Shown one piece after another: positions 16,528-26,657 of a stretch of DNA of 64,000 bases. The notes below the pieces were generated by a model. It saw only the letters and a program-made list of their open reading frames with translations, searched no databases and was not told the origin of the DNA. Origin of the DNA: Varibaculum massiliense (GTDB lineage: Bacteria; Actinomycetota; Actinomycetes; Actinomycetales; Actinomycetaceae); assembly GCF_900106855.1 (NCBI RefSeq), contig NZ_FNWI01000004.1, positions 496,001 to 560,000 of the forward strand, in the 5' to 3' direction. The position numbers were made by a program, and so were the translations under genes. Position 1 is the first letter of the stretch. Every line of letters starts with the position of its first letter.

Positions 16528-17676
16528 CTAAACGGTTACCTCAACTTCGCCAGAGCCTTCTTCTAGACCTAGCAGCTCGGCTTGGCGGTGAGCCTCCGCA
16601 ATCAGGGTAGGCACGATTTCTTCCTCGGGAACCGTCTTGATCACTTTACCTTTGATAAAGATCTTGCCTTTACCGTTACCGCTGGCTACCCCCAGGTCGG
16701 CTTCGCGTGCCTCGCCAGGACCGTTTACAACGCAACCCATCACCGCTACACGCAGCGGCACTTTAATCTCGTCTTTTAGCGCATCGGTGACGGCGTTTGC
16801 CAAAGTGTAAACATCGACTTGGGCGCGTCCGCAAGAGGGGCAGGAAACAATCTCCAGGGTGCGTTCTTTTAGCCCCATGGATTGCAGGATTTCAATCCCG
16901 ACTTTGATTTCTTCTACCGGATCAGCAGAGAGAGAAACCCGGATAGTATCCCCGATACCTTGACGCAGCAGGGCCCCGAAGGCGGTCGCGGATTTAATAG
17001 TGCCTTGGAAAGCCGGTCCCGCCTCGGTTACTCCCAAGTGCAGCGGCCAATCCCCCATTTCACTCAGCAGTTCATAGGCGCGAATCATGGTTACCGGGTC
17101 ATGGTGTTTAACCGAGATTGCAAAGTCGTGAAAATCGTATTGTTCAAAGAGCCGCGCCTCATTAACCGCGGATTCCGCCAAGGCTTCCGGGGTGGCTTTA
17201 CCGTGGCGCGCCATTACCCGCGGGTCCAGGGAACCGGCGTTGATTCCGATCCGCAAAGCGGTGCCGTGCTGGCGGGCGCATTTGGTGATTTCTTCCACCT
17301 GGTCATCGAATTTGCGGATATTTCCGGGGTTAACCCGCACTCCGGCGCACCCGCCTTCAATGGCAGCGAATACATATTTAGGTTGGAAATGAATATCAGC
17401 TACCACCGGAATAGTAGATTTTTGGGCGATTATCGGCAGTGCCTCCGCGTCATCCGCGCTGGGGCACGCTACTCGCACAATATCGCACCCTGCAGCGGTA
17501 AGCGCCGCTATCTGCTGCAAGGTAGCCCCAATATCGGTAGTTTTGGTGGTGCACATAGATTGCACACTAATCGGGGCGTCTCCCCCGATAGCTACGCTTC
17601 CGCAATGAATCTTGCGAGTTTTCTTCCGCGGAAAACCCATCGGCTTAACTTCCGGCATTCCTAGTTCAACACTCAC
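16528..17676 (-). CDS. ispG: 4-hydroxy-3-methylbut-2-enyl-diphosphate synthase
   Basis: GcpE/IspG, 382 aa, the 4Fe-4S enzyme reducing MEcPP to HMBPP in the MEP isoprenoid pathway. Cluster ligands are visible in [10 protein letters not shown] and in [15 protein letters not shown] near the C-terminus. The TIM-barrel N-half begins with [20 protein letters not shown]. Start is GTG 17676 with a short GGAA site; ATG 17658 is an alternative. It belongs to the same run as dxr and rseP, which supplies two steps of the pathway from one locus. Confidence 0.95.
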   Translation of the reverse strand: MSVELGMPEVKPMGFPRKKTRKIHCGSVAIGGDAPISVQSMCTTKTTDIGATLQQIAALTAAGCDIVRVACPSADDAEALPIIAQKSTIPVVADIHFQPKYVFAAIEGGCAGVRVNPGNIRKFDDQVEEITKCARQHGTALRIGINAGSLDPRVMARHGKATPEALAESAVNEARLFEQYDFHDFAISVKHHDPVTMIRAYELLSEMGDWPLHLGVTEAGPAFQGTIKSATAFGALLRQGIGDTIRVSLSADPVEEIKVGIEILQSMGLKERTLEIVSCPSCGRAQVDVYTLANAVTDALKDEIKVPLRVAVMGCVVNGPGEAREADLGVASGNGKGKIFIKGKVIKTVPEEEIVPTLIAEAHRQAELLGLEEGSGEVEVTV

Positions 17677-17813
17677 GTTCCTATTATGACGCCTAAGCCG
17701 CTAAACCCCTACTTTCCCCAAGACTTCCCTCTCTACCGGCGCTGTTCCTCGCTGTATCACGGGCATCCTGAGGCTGATATCGGAAGTTCGACCGTTAGTA
17801 ATATCGCCGGAAG

Positions 17814-19103
17814 CTACGGCAAGCGAATCGGATCCACAATATCGGCCACCATCAGCAGCACGGTCATCGCAATCAACAGCCCCGCCACCAGGTATGTTAG
17901 TGGCACCGCTTTCGCGGCATCGATGGGACCGGGAGCGGGACGAGAACGCAGCCGCGCATAGCCGTTTTTAATTCCTTGCCAACAGGCTCCGGCAATATGG
18001 CCGCCATCTAGCGGAGGCAGCGGAATCAGGTTGAATACAAACAGCGCCATATTTAGCGAAGCCAATAGGGAAAGCAGCCCTCCGGCACGGTCAGCCAAGG
18101 TTATTTGGGTGGCCGGGGCGGAACCGATTTCTCCGGCGATGCGCCCTACCCCCAATACCGACATGATGCCGGAGCTATCTCGCGGAGTGTCGGTAAACAC
18201 TGAAACCCCTACATTCCATACTGCTACCGGCAGTTTTAAGACTACTGCCCCGGTTTGGTAGAACATTTGCCACATGGTTTGCCCGTAGGTGGCAAGCCCA
18301 GTGCTTTGCCGTACCGAACGTGCATAGAGACCGGCTTTCCCCTCTACCCCGGAAAGGTGTAGGTCAAGAACTTCCCCGTCGCGCCGCACCGAAACGGTAG
18401 CGTCTCCATGAGTTGCCTGCGCATATTTGCGCAGGTCTTCCCAGGTGTTGATTTTCTTACCGTTCCAGGCAAGCAATACATCCCCGGATTTAATTCCGGC
18501 TTTGGCTCCCGGTGACGGCTGGGCTCCCTCCTGGGAGCATTCGACCACCTGACCGGCTTTTAGGCAAACCGCTTTATCGACTGTAGTGGTAGGGGTGGCA
18601 ATCCCAATCCCCAACATAGCTACCCCCATCAGCACGAACGCTAGGAATAGATTCATGACCGGTCCGCCGAACATCACTACCAGGCGATGCCGTACCGGTA
18701 AGTTATAAAAGGCGCGGGAACGCTGCTCTAGGGGGATTTCTGCTAGCGAGGCATCGCGGGCTTCTTGCGACCAGGTAGGAACCAAGTTTTCGGCTTGCTG
18801 CGGCTCCAAGGCACGCGCCTGACGTACCGAAAGTTTCTTACCGTCAAGTTTGTATCCAAACTGATCCGGGTCGCCCGGCCCATACATTCCCAAAATCCGG
18901 CAGTATCCCCCCAAGAGGATAGCTTTTACCCCGTACTCGGTTTCCCCCCGTTTACGCGAAAACAAGGTGGGCCCAAAACCAATCATGAACTGAGGAACTA
19001 ACGCCCCGAATTTCTTAGCGGGCAGCAAATGTCCACATTCATGCAGGCCAATAGAGATGATTAGCCCGATAACCAGAATTATTATTCCCAGCAAAAACGC
19101 CAT
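17814..19103 (-). CDS. rseP: Site-2 intramembrane metalloprotease (RseP/Rip1 type)
   Basis: Membrane zinc protease, 429 aa, of the M50 family, which cleaves anti-sigma factors or other membrane substrates. The zinc site HECGH is at residues 21-25 in the first membrane helix. A PDZ domain lies at about 190-270 (PGAKAGIKSGDVLLAWNGKK) and the second ligand motif NLIPLPPLDGGH is near residue 360. Four hydrophobic helices are seen. It lies 9 nt downstream of dxr and upstream of ispG, a common actinobacterial order. The substrate is not predictable here. Confidence 0.93.
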   Translation of the reverse strand: MAFLLGIIILVIGLIISIGLHECGHLLPAKKFGALVPQFMIGFGPTLFSRKRGETEYGVKAILLGGYCRILGMYGPGDPDQFGYKLDGKKLSVRQARALEPQQAENLVPTWSQEARDASLAEIPLEQRSRAFYNLPVRHRLVVMFGGPVMNLFLAFVLMGVAMLGIGIATPTTTVDKAVCLKAGQVVECSQEGAQPSPGAKAGIKSGDVLLAWNGKKINTWEDLRKYAQATHGDATVSVRRDGEVLDLHLSGVEGKAGLYARSVRQSTGLATYGQTMWQMFYQTGAVVLKLPVAVWNVGVSVFTDTPRDSSGIMSVLGVGRIAGEIGSAPATQITLADRAGGLLSLLASLNMALFVFNLIPLPPLDGGHIAGACWQGIKNGYARLRSRPAPGPIDAAKAVPLTYLVAGLLIAMTVLLMVADIVDPIRLP

Positions 19104-19112
19104 GGAGGTAGC

Positions 19113-20330
19113 CTACCTAGTGTTTATGACAATTTCCTGAGCCTTAGCTTTCGCCCAGGTTTGTGCGTCCATTATTTGCCCTAAATCCGGATTATCAATA
19201 CCGGTATGTTCCGATAAAACTTGCGCTAAAGAATCCACTATTTGCAAGTAGGGCAAGTTTCCGTTAAGGAAGGCATCAACAAAAACTTCATTGGCGGCGT
19301 TATAGACCGCCGGGTGGGAGGCGGAGGCTGCCACTGCGGCTCGAGCCAGTTTTATCGCCGGGAAAGTTTCATGATCTACCGGCTCGAACTGCCACTGCTG
19401 GGCGCTAGTGAAATCCAAGGGGGTAACCGGTTTTTCTAGGCGCGCCGGCCAATCTAACCCCAAGGCAATCGGCAGGCGCATATCGGGCGGGGAGGCCTGC
19501 AAAATAGTGGCACCATCGCGCCAAGTAACCCCAGAGTGAACAATCGACTGCGGGTGAATCACCGGCACAATGTTTTCCGGCTCAGCGTCGAAAAGCAGAT
19601 GTGCTTCTATCAGCTCTAATCCCTTGTTCACCAGGGTAGAAGAATTGATAGTTACCACTGGCCCCATCGACCAAGTGGGGTGGTTAAGCGCTTGCTGCGC
19701 GCTGACCTGAGCTAAATCCGCACGTTTCTTACCCCGGAAAGGTCCACCGGAAGCAGTGAGGATAATCTGACTAACTTCACTGCATCCATCCTGGTTTACA
19801 CTGGTTAGCCCCTTATGGTGGACACCGCTAGCCAAAGCCTGGGCAATCGCCGAATGTTCGGAGTCAACCGGTACGATCTGACCAGGGCGCTGACAGGCTG
19901 CTTTCACTAGGGCACCGCCCACAATCAAAGATTCTTTATTTGCCAATGCCAGGGTGGCTCCGCTTTCCAATGCCGCCAAAGTGGGAGCCAAGCCCACTCC
20001 ACCGGTAATCCCATTGAGTACCACCGCTTCGCGGTCAGCTCGCCTAGCCAAAAGCTCACTAGCATCTTCCCCGGTCAAAACCTCGGGTTGATATTTTGCT
20101 TTGCTGTCGGAAAGCTCCGCAGCTAGCGCATCAGCAAATTCCTCGCCCTTATCTAAAGAAATCGCTATTATCTCCGGGCGGAAACTGACGGCTTGGCGCG
20201 CCAGCAAAGCAAGGTTAGCCCCACCGGCACTAAGGGCGCGGACACAAAAACGCTCCGGATTTTGAGTGATAACTTCTAGGGCTTGGGTGCCGATGGATCC
20301 GGTTGATCCCAAGATGAAAACGTCGCGCAC
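19113..20330 (-). CDS. dxr: 1-deoxy-D-xylulose-5-phosphate reductoisomerase
   Basis: Second enzyme of the MEP pathway, converting DXP to MEP with NADPH, about 405 aa. Motifs: FILGSTGSIGTQALEV (cofactor binding), NGITGGVGL, ANKESLIVGG, VPVDSEHSAI (metal and substrate), TASGGPF, NHPTWSMG and LVNKGLELIEAHLLF. GTG 20330 is chosen because GGGAGAGG precedes it and it gives the usual MRDVFILG N-terminus; a TTG at 20378 in the same frame has no ribosome site. Confidence 0.93.
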   Translation of the reverse strand: MRDVFILGSTGSIGTQALEVITQNPERFCVRALSAGGANLALLARQAVSFRPEIIAISLDKGEEFADALAAELSDSKAKYQPEVLTGEDASELLARRADREAVVLNGITGGVGLAPTLAALESGATLALANKESLIVGGALVKAACQRPGQIVPVDSEHSAIAQALASGVHHKGLTSVNQDGCSEVSQIILTASGGPFRGKKRADLAQVSAQQALNHPTWSMGPVVTINSSTLVNKGLELIEAHLLFDAEPENIVPVIHPQSIVHSGVTWRDGATILQASPPDMRLPIALGLDWPARLEKPVTPLDFTSAQQWQFEPVDHETFPAIKLARAAVAASASHPAVYNAANEVFVDAFLNGNLPYLQIVDSLAQVLSEHTGIDNPDLGQIMDAQTWAKAKAQEIVINTR

Positions 20331-20382
20331 TACCTCTCCCCAATCACCAGTATTATTTTGGCGGCGTCCCGCCCGCAAACGG

Positions 20383-20934
20383 TTATTCTACCGCCAGCAA
20401 TACCTCTATCGCCCGCGAGAGATAGGCATCAACTACGCCCTCTTTATAGGCTTTTTCATTCTTGGCGGTCTTAAAAGTGGCGTTGCGAATCTCGGCAGAA
20501 GTCATCCCCTCATCCGAGTCGAAATACTCCGCTAAACGGTCAAGGAGTTCATCTACCTGGGCAACGTCATAACCTTTACCATCCGGGTGGGCAAAACGTT
20601 TGCCCCGGGGACGGAGCATCCGAGGATAAAGCGTGGTTGCCCGTTGCGCAACCCGCTCCATCCAGGCTTGGGAACCATTAACCGCCACGTTATCGGCGCG
20701 ATCCCGGCGCACGAACGCCGCCTCTAGGCGATCCATTGCCTGGTCGATGGCGCTAGTTTGATAGCCCCGCCGCACCAGGTCAAAATGCGCACCCCGCACC
20801 TGGGCAGCCGAGAACTTTTCCGCAGGCACCCCACCCTCGTAGGCTTTACGAGCTTTAGCAAAAAACTCGTCTACCTGGGATGGGTCGTATCCCCGCGTAA
20901 AAAAACCGGCTCGCGGAAAGCTGTTCTCACTCAT
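20383..20934 (-). CDS. DivIVA-domain protein with repeated motifs
   Basis: Protein of 183 aa from ATG 20934. It contains three short repeats of the DivIVA-like pattern: RGYDPSQVDEFFAKA, RGYQTSAIDQAMDRLE and KGYDVAQVDELLDRL, each with a hydrophobic partner helix. Classical DivIVA/Wag31 has one such motif followed by a long coiled coil, which is missing here. The start overlaps the rlmN stop codon by 4 nt (ATGA), indicating coupling. A role in polar growth or division is inference from the motif only. Confidence 0.7.
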   Translation of the reverse strand: MSENSFPRAGFFTRGYDPSQVDEFFAKARKAYEGGVPAEKFSAAQVRGAHFDLVRRGYQTSAIDQAMDRLEAAFVRRDRADNVAVNGSQAWMERVAQRATTLYPRMLRPRGKRFAHPDGKGYDVAQVDELLDRLAEYFDSDEGMTSAEIRNATFKTAKNEKAYKEGVVDAYLSRAIEVLLAVE

Positions 20935-22235
20935 TTGCCAGCCCTCTCCTTCCGAGATTTGGTCGCCAATTGGCCACACGCTCCGTCAATGTCCTGTCCG
21001 CGAGTATCGCGGATAGTGGTAGTTATACCTCTACTTTCCAGGGTATCCACAAATTCGGCTTGAGCGTGGGATTCACTCGCCGTCCAGATGGATCCGGGAG
21101 TGGGATTTAAAGGAATCGGGTTCACATGCGCCCAGCCATGCCCGCGAGCATTAAGTAAATCTGCCAGCAGCCCCGCCCTCCAAACTTGATCATTCATATT
21201 CTTGATCAGGGCGTATTCGATGGAGACTCGCCTACCGGTAGCTTGAAAATACTGGTAGGCGGCATCTAAGAGTTCGCTAACCTTGAACCTAGAATTTACC
21301 GGAATCAACTGGTCACGCAATTCGTCATCGGGGGCATGCAGCGAAATCGCCAAGGTCAGCGGGATTTTTTCTTCCGTCAGTTTTTTGATTCCCGGCACCA
21401 GTCCCACGGTCGAAACCGTGATTCCCCGCGCCGACATCCCGAATCCTTCCGGGGGCTCAGCGATCAGACGGCGCACCGCGCCTAGCACTGCCCGATAGTT
21501 CACCATCGGCTCGCCCATCCCCATAAACACCACGTTGGAGAGGTGGCAGGGATCCCCGCCCAGTTCGCCCTCCTCGCAGGCTTTACGTGCCAGACGCACC
21601 TGTTCCACGATTTCCGCGGTAGAAAGATTACGGGTCAGCCCCATTTGCCCCGTGGCACAAAACGGGCAGGCCATTCCGCATCCCACTTCGCATGAAATAC
21701 ACAAGGTGGCGCGGGAAGGATAGCGCATCAGCACTGATTCCACTTCGGCACCATCAAAAAGCCGCCACAGGTATTTGCGGGTCATTCCTTGGTCACCGCT
21801 ACGTACCACTACTTGCTCAATCAGGGGCGGAAAAGCCAGATCCGTGAGTTTTTCGCGCCCATTTGCGGGCAGATCCGACATTTGCTGCGGATCAGTTGTC
21901 AGATGCGTGAAATAGTGGCGCGATAACTGGTCAGCGCGAAAAGCCGGAAAACCGGCCTCTTTTAGCATTTTTTTGCGCCCCGCCAAATCAAAATCCGCTA
22001 AATGTACCTGCGGTTTTACCCGCTTGGTTGCTTGAAAACGTAGCACCGGACGCGCATCCGGGCTTCTGGCGCCTTCGGGGGCTTGATCCGTGGGCATTAC
22101 TTGGGCAGGATCGCGGCGAGGGCGAGCCCGGCGCATCAGGTCTTTATCACTGGCAGCACTCTTGGGGAGAGCACCTGCCTTTCCCCTGGATTTAACCGTA
22201 GTTTTACCTTTTCCCAGGGCTTTTTCTTTCGCCAT
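20931..22235 (-). CDS. rlmN: 23S rRNA (adenine2503-C2)-methyltransferase
   Basis: Radical-SAM enzyme methylating A2503 of 23S rRNA and A37 of some tRNAs, 434 aa. The cluster motif is CGMACPFC (CxxxCxxC), followed by ATGQMGLTRNLS. VVFMGMGEPMVNY and the C-terminal DIDGACGQL (acceptor cysteine) are present. The first about 75 residues are an extra basic, Lys/Arg/Pro-rich extension compared with the compact family core, which starts near VHLADFDL. It lies in the cdsA-dxr run and overlaps the DivIVA-domain gene. Confidence 0.93.
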   Translation of the reverse strand: MAKEKALGKGKTTVKSRGKAGALPKSAASDKDLMRRARPRRDPAQVMPTDQAPEGARSPDARPVLRFQATKRVKPQVHLADFDLAGRKKMLKEAGFPAFRADQLSRHYFTHLTTDPQQMSDLPANGREKLTDLAFPPLIEQVVVRSGDQGMTRKYLWRLFDGAEVESVLMRYPSRATLCISCEVGCGMACPFCATGQMGLTRNLSTAEIVEQVRLARKACEEGELGGDPCHLSNVVFMGMGEPMVNYRAVLGAVRRLIAEPPEGFGMSARGITVSTVGLVPGIKKLTEEKIPLTLAISLHAPDDELRDQLIPVNSRFKVSELLDAAYQYFQATGRRVSIEYALIKNMNDQVWRAGLLADLLNARGHGWAHVNPIPLNPTPGSIWTASESHAQAEFVDTLESRGITTTIRDTRGQDIDGACGQLATKSRKERAGK

Positions 22236-22246
22236 TGCTGCCGCCC

Positions 22247-23137
22247 TTAAAAGATAAATAGGGAAACTACAAAGAACAGCGGCACCGTGATTAGCAGCGA
22301 ATCCAAGCGATCCATCACCCCGCCATGACCGGGCAATAGGTGCCCCATATCCTTTAGCTGTAAATCTCGCTTAATCAGAGATTCCCCCAGGTCACCACAG
22401 GTGGCGATCACCGGGGTTAATATCCCCAGTACCGCGATTGCCCAAAGCGGAGTTCCGGTCACCCAGATGGCGATAGCGGCGGCCACCGTACACATCACCA
22501 CCGAGCCGGCGAAACCTTCCCAGCTTTTCGCGGGAGAAACTGCCGGAGCCATCGGGTGTTTACCTTTAAGCACCCCCGCCGCATAACCACCAATGTCATT
22601 ACAGATAGTGATGACAATCCAGAGGATAATTGGCGCCGGGTGATGCGGGTTATGCAGCATAATTACCACAAAAGAGGCCAAGAACGGCAAATAGATAGCG
22701 ACAAAGCAGGTAGCTAAAAGGTCACGGGTAGCGAACTTAGAAGGCCCCACGCTTAGACGCCAAATCGCGCAAGTAATCAGGGTCGCCAGCAGCGCCGCCC
22801 ACAGTCCCTCCGGTCCTAGCAGATAGGCGCAAAGCATCATCCCGATAGTGCCTACCCATAAAGGAGGCAGACACAGCTTTATCCGGATACGTGCGAGGGC
22901 TCTGGCCATCTCTACTTCCGCCATAATCGCCACTACCATTACAAACACCAGGAATAAGACCGTGGGTGCCAATAGCAATGCCAGCACCAAGGCTCCGAGC
23001 CCTACGCCCACTCCAATCGAAGCAGGTAGGTTGCGTCCTGCCCGCGACTTTTTAGCTTTCACGGGCGGATTCTTCATAGGTTCCGGGTTCATAACAGAGG
23101 CAGATCCCTCGCTTATGGCGTGGGGACGTTGATTCAA
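22247..23137 (-). CDS. cdsA: Phosphatidate cytidylyltransferase
   Basis: Makes CDP-diacylglycerol from phosphatidic acid and CTP, 296 aa, polytopic inner-membrane enzyme with about seven to eight helices. The signature region is SPAKSWEGFAGSVV, followed by DLGESLIKRDLQLKDMG and GHGGVMDRLDSLL near the C-terminus. The N-terminal 35 residues are polar and basic. Start is TTG 23137 directly after the frr TAG codon, with GGAG 6 nt before it inside frr, so translation is coupled to frr. Confidence 0.93.
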   Translation of the reverse strand: MNQRPHAISEGSASVMNPEPMKNPPVKAKKSRAGRNLPASIGVGVGLGALVLALLLAPTVLFLVFVMVVAIMAEVEMARALARIRIKLCLPPLWVGTIGMMLCAYLLGPEGLWAALLATLITCAIWRLSVGPSKFATRDLLATCFVAIYLPFLASFVVIMLHNPHHPAPIILWIVITICNDIGGYAAGVLKGKHPMAPAVSPAKSWEGFAGSVVMCTVAAAIAIWVTGTPLWAIAVLGILTPVIATCGDLGESLIKRDLQLKDMGHLLPGHGGVMDRLDSLLITVPLFFVVSLFIF

Positions 23138-23695
23138 CTACATCTCCATTAGTTCTTTTTCTTTGGCCTCTAGCAGGGCGTCCATGGTGTCAACCTGCTT
23201 TTTCGTCAAAGCCTCGATCTCTTTTTCGGCACGCGCCACTTCGTCCTCGCCAGCATCGCCATCTTTCTTTAGCTTGCCCAGCTGGTCCATGGCTTTACGG
23301 CGGATACCACGAATGGATACCCGACCTTCCTCGGCCTTTTGTCCCGCGAGCTTTACGTAATCACGGCGACGTTCTTCAGTCAGTTCCGGCAGAGTCACCC
23401 GAATGTGGTTACCTTCATCGGTGGGGTTAACCCCCAGGTCGCTGTCACGAACTGCTTTAATAACATCATTGGTAGAGGATTTATCATAAGGGGAAATCAG
23501 CACGGTGCGCGGCTCGGGGATATTGATCGTGGCCAGCTGCTGCAAAGGCGTGGGCGCCCCATAGTACTCCACCAAAATCGGGTTGAACATGGCGGCATTA
23601 GCGCGCCCGGTGCGAATCGCAGTGAACTCTTCCCGAGAAAACTCGATGGCTTTTTCCATTTTCTCCTCGGCCTCGAGCAGAATATCGTCAATCAC
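23138..23695 (-). CDS. frr: Ribosome recycling factor
   Basis: RRF, 185 aa, normal length. With EF-G it releases the ribosome from mRNA after termination. The three-helix bundle pattern is clear: EKMEKAIEFSREEFTAIRTGRANAAMF, then ITIPEPRTVLISPYDKS-like strands, and the C-terminal QLGKLKKDGDAGEDEVARAE helix. GTG start. It lies 4 nt after pyrH, the near-universal order. Confidence 0.95.
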   Translation of the reverse strand: MIDDILLEAEEKMEKAIEFSREEFTAIRTGRANAAMFNPILVEYYGAPTPLQQLATINIPEPRTVLISPYDKSSTNDVIKAVRDSDLGVNPTDEGNHIRVTLPELTEERRRDYVKLAGQKAEEGRVSIRGIRRKAMDQLGKLKKDGDAGEDEVARAEKEIEALTKKQVDTMDALLEAKEKELMEM

Positions 23696-23699
23696 TTGG

Positions 23700-24434
23700 C
23701 TACTCCTTTTCAGCAGAAACTAATGTACCGATTGTCTCACCCAGGAGGGCGGAAGTAACGTTGCCAGGCTCGGACATACCAAAAACACGGGTATTAAGAC
23801 CATTGTCCATACAAAGACTGAAGGCGGTGGCGTCCATAACTTTTAGCCCCTTCTGTAGGGCTTCCTGATAGGTAAGGTAGTCAAAACGGGTGGCATTGGG
23901 GTCGCGCTTGGGATCTGCACTATAGACCCCGTCAACCCCGTTTTTACCTACTAATAACTCTTGGCAATGGGTTTCGAGGGCGCGCTGGGCGCTCACGGTA
24001 TCGGTAGAAAAGAACGGGAGACCCGAGCCGGCACCGAAAATCACTACCCGCCCCTTTTCCATGTGGCGCACTGCTTTTAGGGGGATATAGGGTTCGGCAA
24101 TCTGTCCCATGGTAATCGCGGTCTGTACCCGGGTGGTTACCCCTGCCTGTTCCAGCAGATCTTGCAAGGCCAGGGAGTTCATTACCGTTCCCAGCATTCC
24201 CATATAGTCGGCGCGCGCCCGATCAAGACCGCGCTGGGATAGTTCCGCCCCCCGGAAGAAATTTCCCCCGCCGACTACCACTGCGACCTGGACTCCTTGC
24301 TCAACTGCAGCCCCAATCTGGTGAGCTACCGAGTTAATTACGTCCAGATCCATGCCGACGTGTCCGCCTCCAAAGACTTCTCCAGACACTTTCAGCATCA
24401 CTCTGCGTTGTTTATTCGCGACTTCTTGGTTCAC
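23700..24434 (-). CDS. pyrH: UMP kinase
   Basis: Phosphorylates UMP to UDP in pyrimidine nucleotide synthesis, 244 aa, hexameric amino-acid-kinase fold. Seen: [42 protein letters not shown] and the C-terminal [17 protein letters not shown]. The GTG start follows AAGGGGACAAGG. A terminator separates it from tsf upstream, so it probably has its own promoter in the 24435-24570 interval or depends on read-through. Confidence 0.95.
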   Translation of the reverse strand: MNQEVANKQRRVMLKVSGEVFGGGHVGMDLDVINSVAHQIGAAVEQGVQVAVVVGGGNFFRGAELSQRGLDRARADYMGMLGTVMNSLALQDLLEQAGVTTRVQTAITMGQIAEPYIPLKAVRHMEKGRVVIFGAGSGLPFFSTDTVSAQRALETHCQELLVGKNGVDGVYSADPKRDPNATRFDYLTYQEALQKGLKVMDATAFSLCMDNGLNTRVFGMSEPGNVTSALLGETIGTLVSAEKE

Positions 24435-24572
24435 CCTTGTCCCCTTAAAATATCGTTACTGGTCGGTAGGCAACCTATTACTACCTTAACCCGAAGATTA
24501 CTGGCTGGGGTCACCCCCAAATGTTTCTTACTTGATTGTCCCGGTAAAACCCGGGTGCAGTCCCCTGGACAT

Positions 24573-24607
24573 AAAAGTGTGGCCCCAGGATTTTCCTGAG
24601 GCCACAT
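24573..24607 (-). terminator. Terminator between tsf and pyrH
   Basis: On the minus strand an ATGTGGCC...GGCCACA stem, with CAGG/CCTG-like pairs inside and an AAAA loop, is followed by TTTTATGT. It begins 11 nt past the tsf stop codon. It likely makes rpsB-tsf a separate abundant transcript. Confidence 0.8.
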
Positions 24608-24617
24608 CTTTATTTGC

Positions 24618-25454
24618 TTAAGACCCTACGTGGAAACGGGCAAAAGCGGTAACTTTACCGCCGGCCGCCTTCACGATTTGTCCTACCGACTTCTTAGGAT
24701 CTTTCGCAAAATCCTGGTCTAGTAGGCAGTTGTCTTTGTAGAAGGAACCCATCCGACCTTCCACAATCTTGTCAACGATCTTTTCGGGCTTGCCCTCTTT
24801 AATGGTCATTTCCCGCAGAGTTTCGCGTTCCTTATCCAGTTCGGACTGGGGAACTTCCTCGCGGTCAATGAAACGGGGGCTGTAAGCGGCAATGTGCAAC
24901 GCAATATCGTGAGCGACTTCGGCGCCGGCCTTATCGGTGGCTACCAATACCCCGACCTGCGCAGGCAGATCCGCGGAGGAGTAGTGCAGGTAGCTGGTCA
25001 CCGCCTCGCCCTCGATCCGGGTAACTTTACCCAAAACAATATTTTCGGAGAAGAGGGCGCCGATTTCTTCGACCTTGTCTTTCACGGTGCCTTCGCCGCA
25101 TTTAGCAGCCAGCAGCTGGTCGCGGGTGCTTACTCCGCTGTCTACCAGCGCCTGCATGATTTCTTCGGCGGCCTGAACAAACTTGGGGGACTTGCCCACG
25201 AAGTCAGTTTCGGAGTTCAGCTCTAGCATTACCCCGACCTGTCCGTCCGCGGTATCCAGCACTTTTGCCATAACCAGACCATTAGCGGTAGAACGATCTT
25301 CCCGCTTAGCCAGGGATTTCTTACCCGCCAAACGAATCGCCTTTACGGCTGCGTCCTTGTCGCCGTTTGCCTCTTCCAGTGCTTTCTTTACTTCCATCAG
25401 ACCTGCGCCAGTTAGTTCACGCAGCTCTTTAATGTCTTGCATCGAAATAGCCAT
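24618..25454 (-). CDS. tsf: Elongation factor Ts
   Basis: Guanine-nucleotide exchange factor for EF-Tu, 278 aa. The N-terminal domain (IKELRELTGAGLMEVKKAL) and the TDFVGKSPKF exchange motif are present. The C-terminus is the shorter actinobacterial form. It lies 34 nt downstream of rpsB and ends at a terminator, a two-gene translation operon. Confidence 0.96.
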   Translation of the reverse strand: MAISMQDIKELRELTGAGLMEVKKALEEANGDKDAAVKAIRLAGKKSLAKREDRSTANGLVMAKVLDTADGQVGVMLELNSETDFVGKSPKFVQAAEEIMQALVDSGVSTRDQLLAAKCGEGTVKDKVEEIGALFSENIVLGKVTRIEGEAVTSYLHYSSADLPAQVGVLVATDKAGAEVAHDIALHIAAYSPRFIDREEVPQSELDKERETLREMTIKEGKPEKIVDKIVEGRMGSFYKDNCLLDQDFAKDPKKSVGQIVKAAGGKVTAFARFHVGS

Positions 25455-25488
25455 AAGTATGTTCCTCTCGTTAACAATCCTCAGCGGA

Positions 25489-26400
25489 TTATTCAGACTT
25501 TTCTGCTTCAGCCGGGGCTGCTTCCTCTTCCGCGGGGGCAGCAGGCTCTTCGGATTTCTCTTCAGCTTTCTCTTCGCTGGCTTCGCCCGGGGTGGAGCCT
25601 TCTAGCAGTTCGCGTTCCCAATCCGCCAAGGGTTCTTCACTGGCTGCGGCGGCATCCGCACTGTCGGTAGCGGTATCTTCGCTAGCTTCTTTCTTCGCAG
25701 CTGCCTTTTGCGAGCGAGCAATCAAGCCATCGGCGCAGGCATCAGCAATAATCCGGGTGAGCAGGGCTACCGAACGGATAGCGTCATCATTGCCGGGAAT
25801 CCCAAACTCGATTTCGTCTGGATCACAGTTGGTATCCAAAATCGCCACAATCGGGATATTGAGTTTATTGGCTTCTGCCACTGCCAGGTGCTCTTTATTG
25901 GTGTCAACTACCCAGATAGCAGAAGGGATACGCGCCATATCGCGAATACCGCCCAGGGTGCGGGCGAGTTTATCTTTCTCACGGCGCATCATCAGCAGTT
26001 CTTTCTTAGTGCGTCCGGAACCGGAAACATCGTCAAAGTCGATTTGTTCTAGTTCACGCAGACGCTGCAAACGCTTGTGTACAGTCCCAAAGTTGGTGAG
26101 CATACCACCTAACCAGCGCTGATTAACGTAAGGCATCCCTACCCGCTCTGCCTGCTCGGCAATGGAGTCTTGGGCTTGTTTCTTGGTGCCGACAAAAAGG
26201 ATATTTCCCCCGCGCAGCACAGTTTGCTGCACGAAATCGTAGGCACGATTAATTCCATCGAGAGACTGCGCCAAATCGATTACATAAATACCGTTGCGAT
26301 CAGTCAAGATGAAGGGCTTCATCTTAGGGTTCCAACGCCGGGTTTGATGTCCAAAGTGAACGCCGCTCTTGAGCAGCTCAGACATGGTTACTACCGCCAT
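25489..26400 (-). CDS. rpsB: 30S ribosomal protein S2
   Basis: S2, 303 aa. The core, about residues 1-235, carries [48 protein letters not shown]-type blocks and [25 protein letters not shown]. The last about 60 residues are a disordered Glu/Ala-rich tail, longer than the typical 250-260 aa S2. ATG with AAGGAAG upstream. A long structured leader (26401-26620) and a plausible promoter precede it. Confidence 0.96.
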   Translation of the reverse strand: MAVVTMSELLKSGVHFGHQTRRWNPKMKPFILTDRNGIYVIDLAQSLDGINRAYDFVQQTVLRGGNILFVGTKKQAQDSIAEQAERVGMPYVNQRWLGGMLTNFGTVHKRLQRLRELEQIDFDDVSGSGRTKKELLMMRREKDKLARTLGGIRDMARIPSAIWVVDTNKEHLAVAEANKLNIPIVAILDTNCDPDEIEFGIPGNDDAIRSVALLTRIIADACADGLIARSQKAAAKKEASEDTATDSADAAAASEEPLADWERELLEGSTPGEASEEKAEEKSEEPAAPAEEEAAPAEAEKSE

Positions 26401-26627
26401 GACTTCCTTTCAGTGCGCTAAGGCGCACGCGTTTTTGGGGCTATCGCCCCGCTTACGGTTTCCATTCGGTTCCTGGCACGACGTCCGCTGACACCCGTTT
26501 CATCAGGTAGAGATCACTTTCGGGTTGCCCCCAGGTAATCTTCCTAAAAACAGGACCGAAGCCAGCGTGACCCAGCTAGGCTGGTAGTCGTACGCGAAGT
26601 CACCTGGTTATCCAGGTGCTAAGTGCT
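26401..26627 (-). promoter_or_regulatory. Structured 5' leader of rpsB-tsf
   Basis: The interval between the predicted promoter and the rpsB ATG is over 200 nt and contains several hairpins: GTGCGC-TAAG-GCGCAC (26413-26428) next to the ribosome site, GGGGC-TATC-GCCCC (26437-26450), CCAGC/GCTGG (about 26572-26584) and CACCTGG-TTAT-CCAGGTG (26601-26618). Autogenous control by S2 is known in other bacteria; its presence here is inference. Confidence 0.45.
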
Positions 26628-26657
26628 ATCTTAGCGGTCTTGAGGTAGCTAGCCCAA
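26628..26657 (-). promoter_or_regulatory. Predicted rpsB promoter
   Basis: On the minus strand TTGGGC (26652-26657) and TAAGAT (26628-26633) are separated by 18 nt, a fair sigma70-like match. Transcription would start just before the 7-bp hairpin at 26601-26618. Confidence 0.4.
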
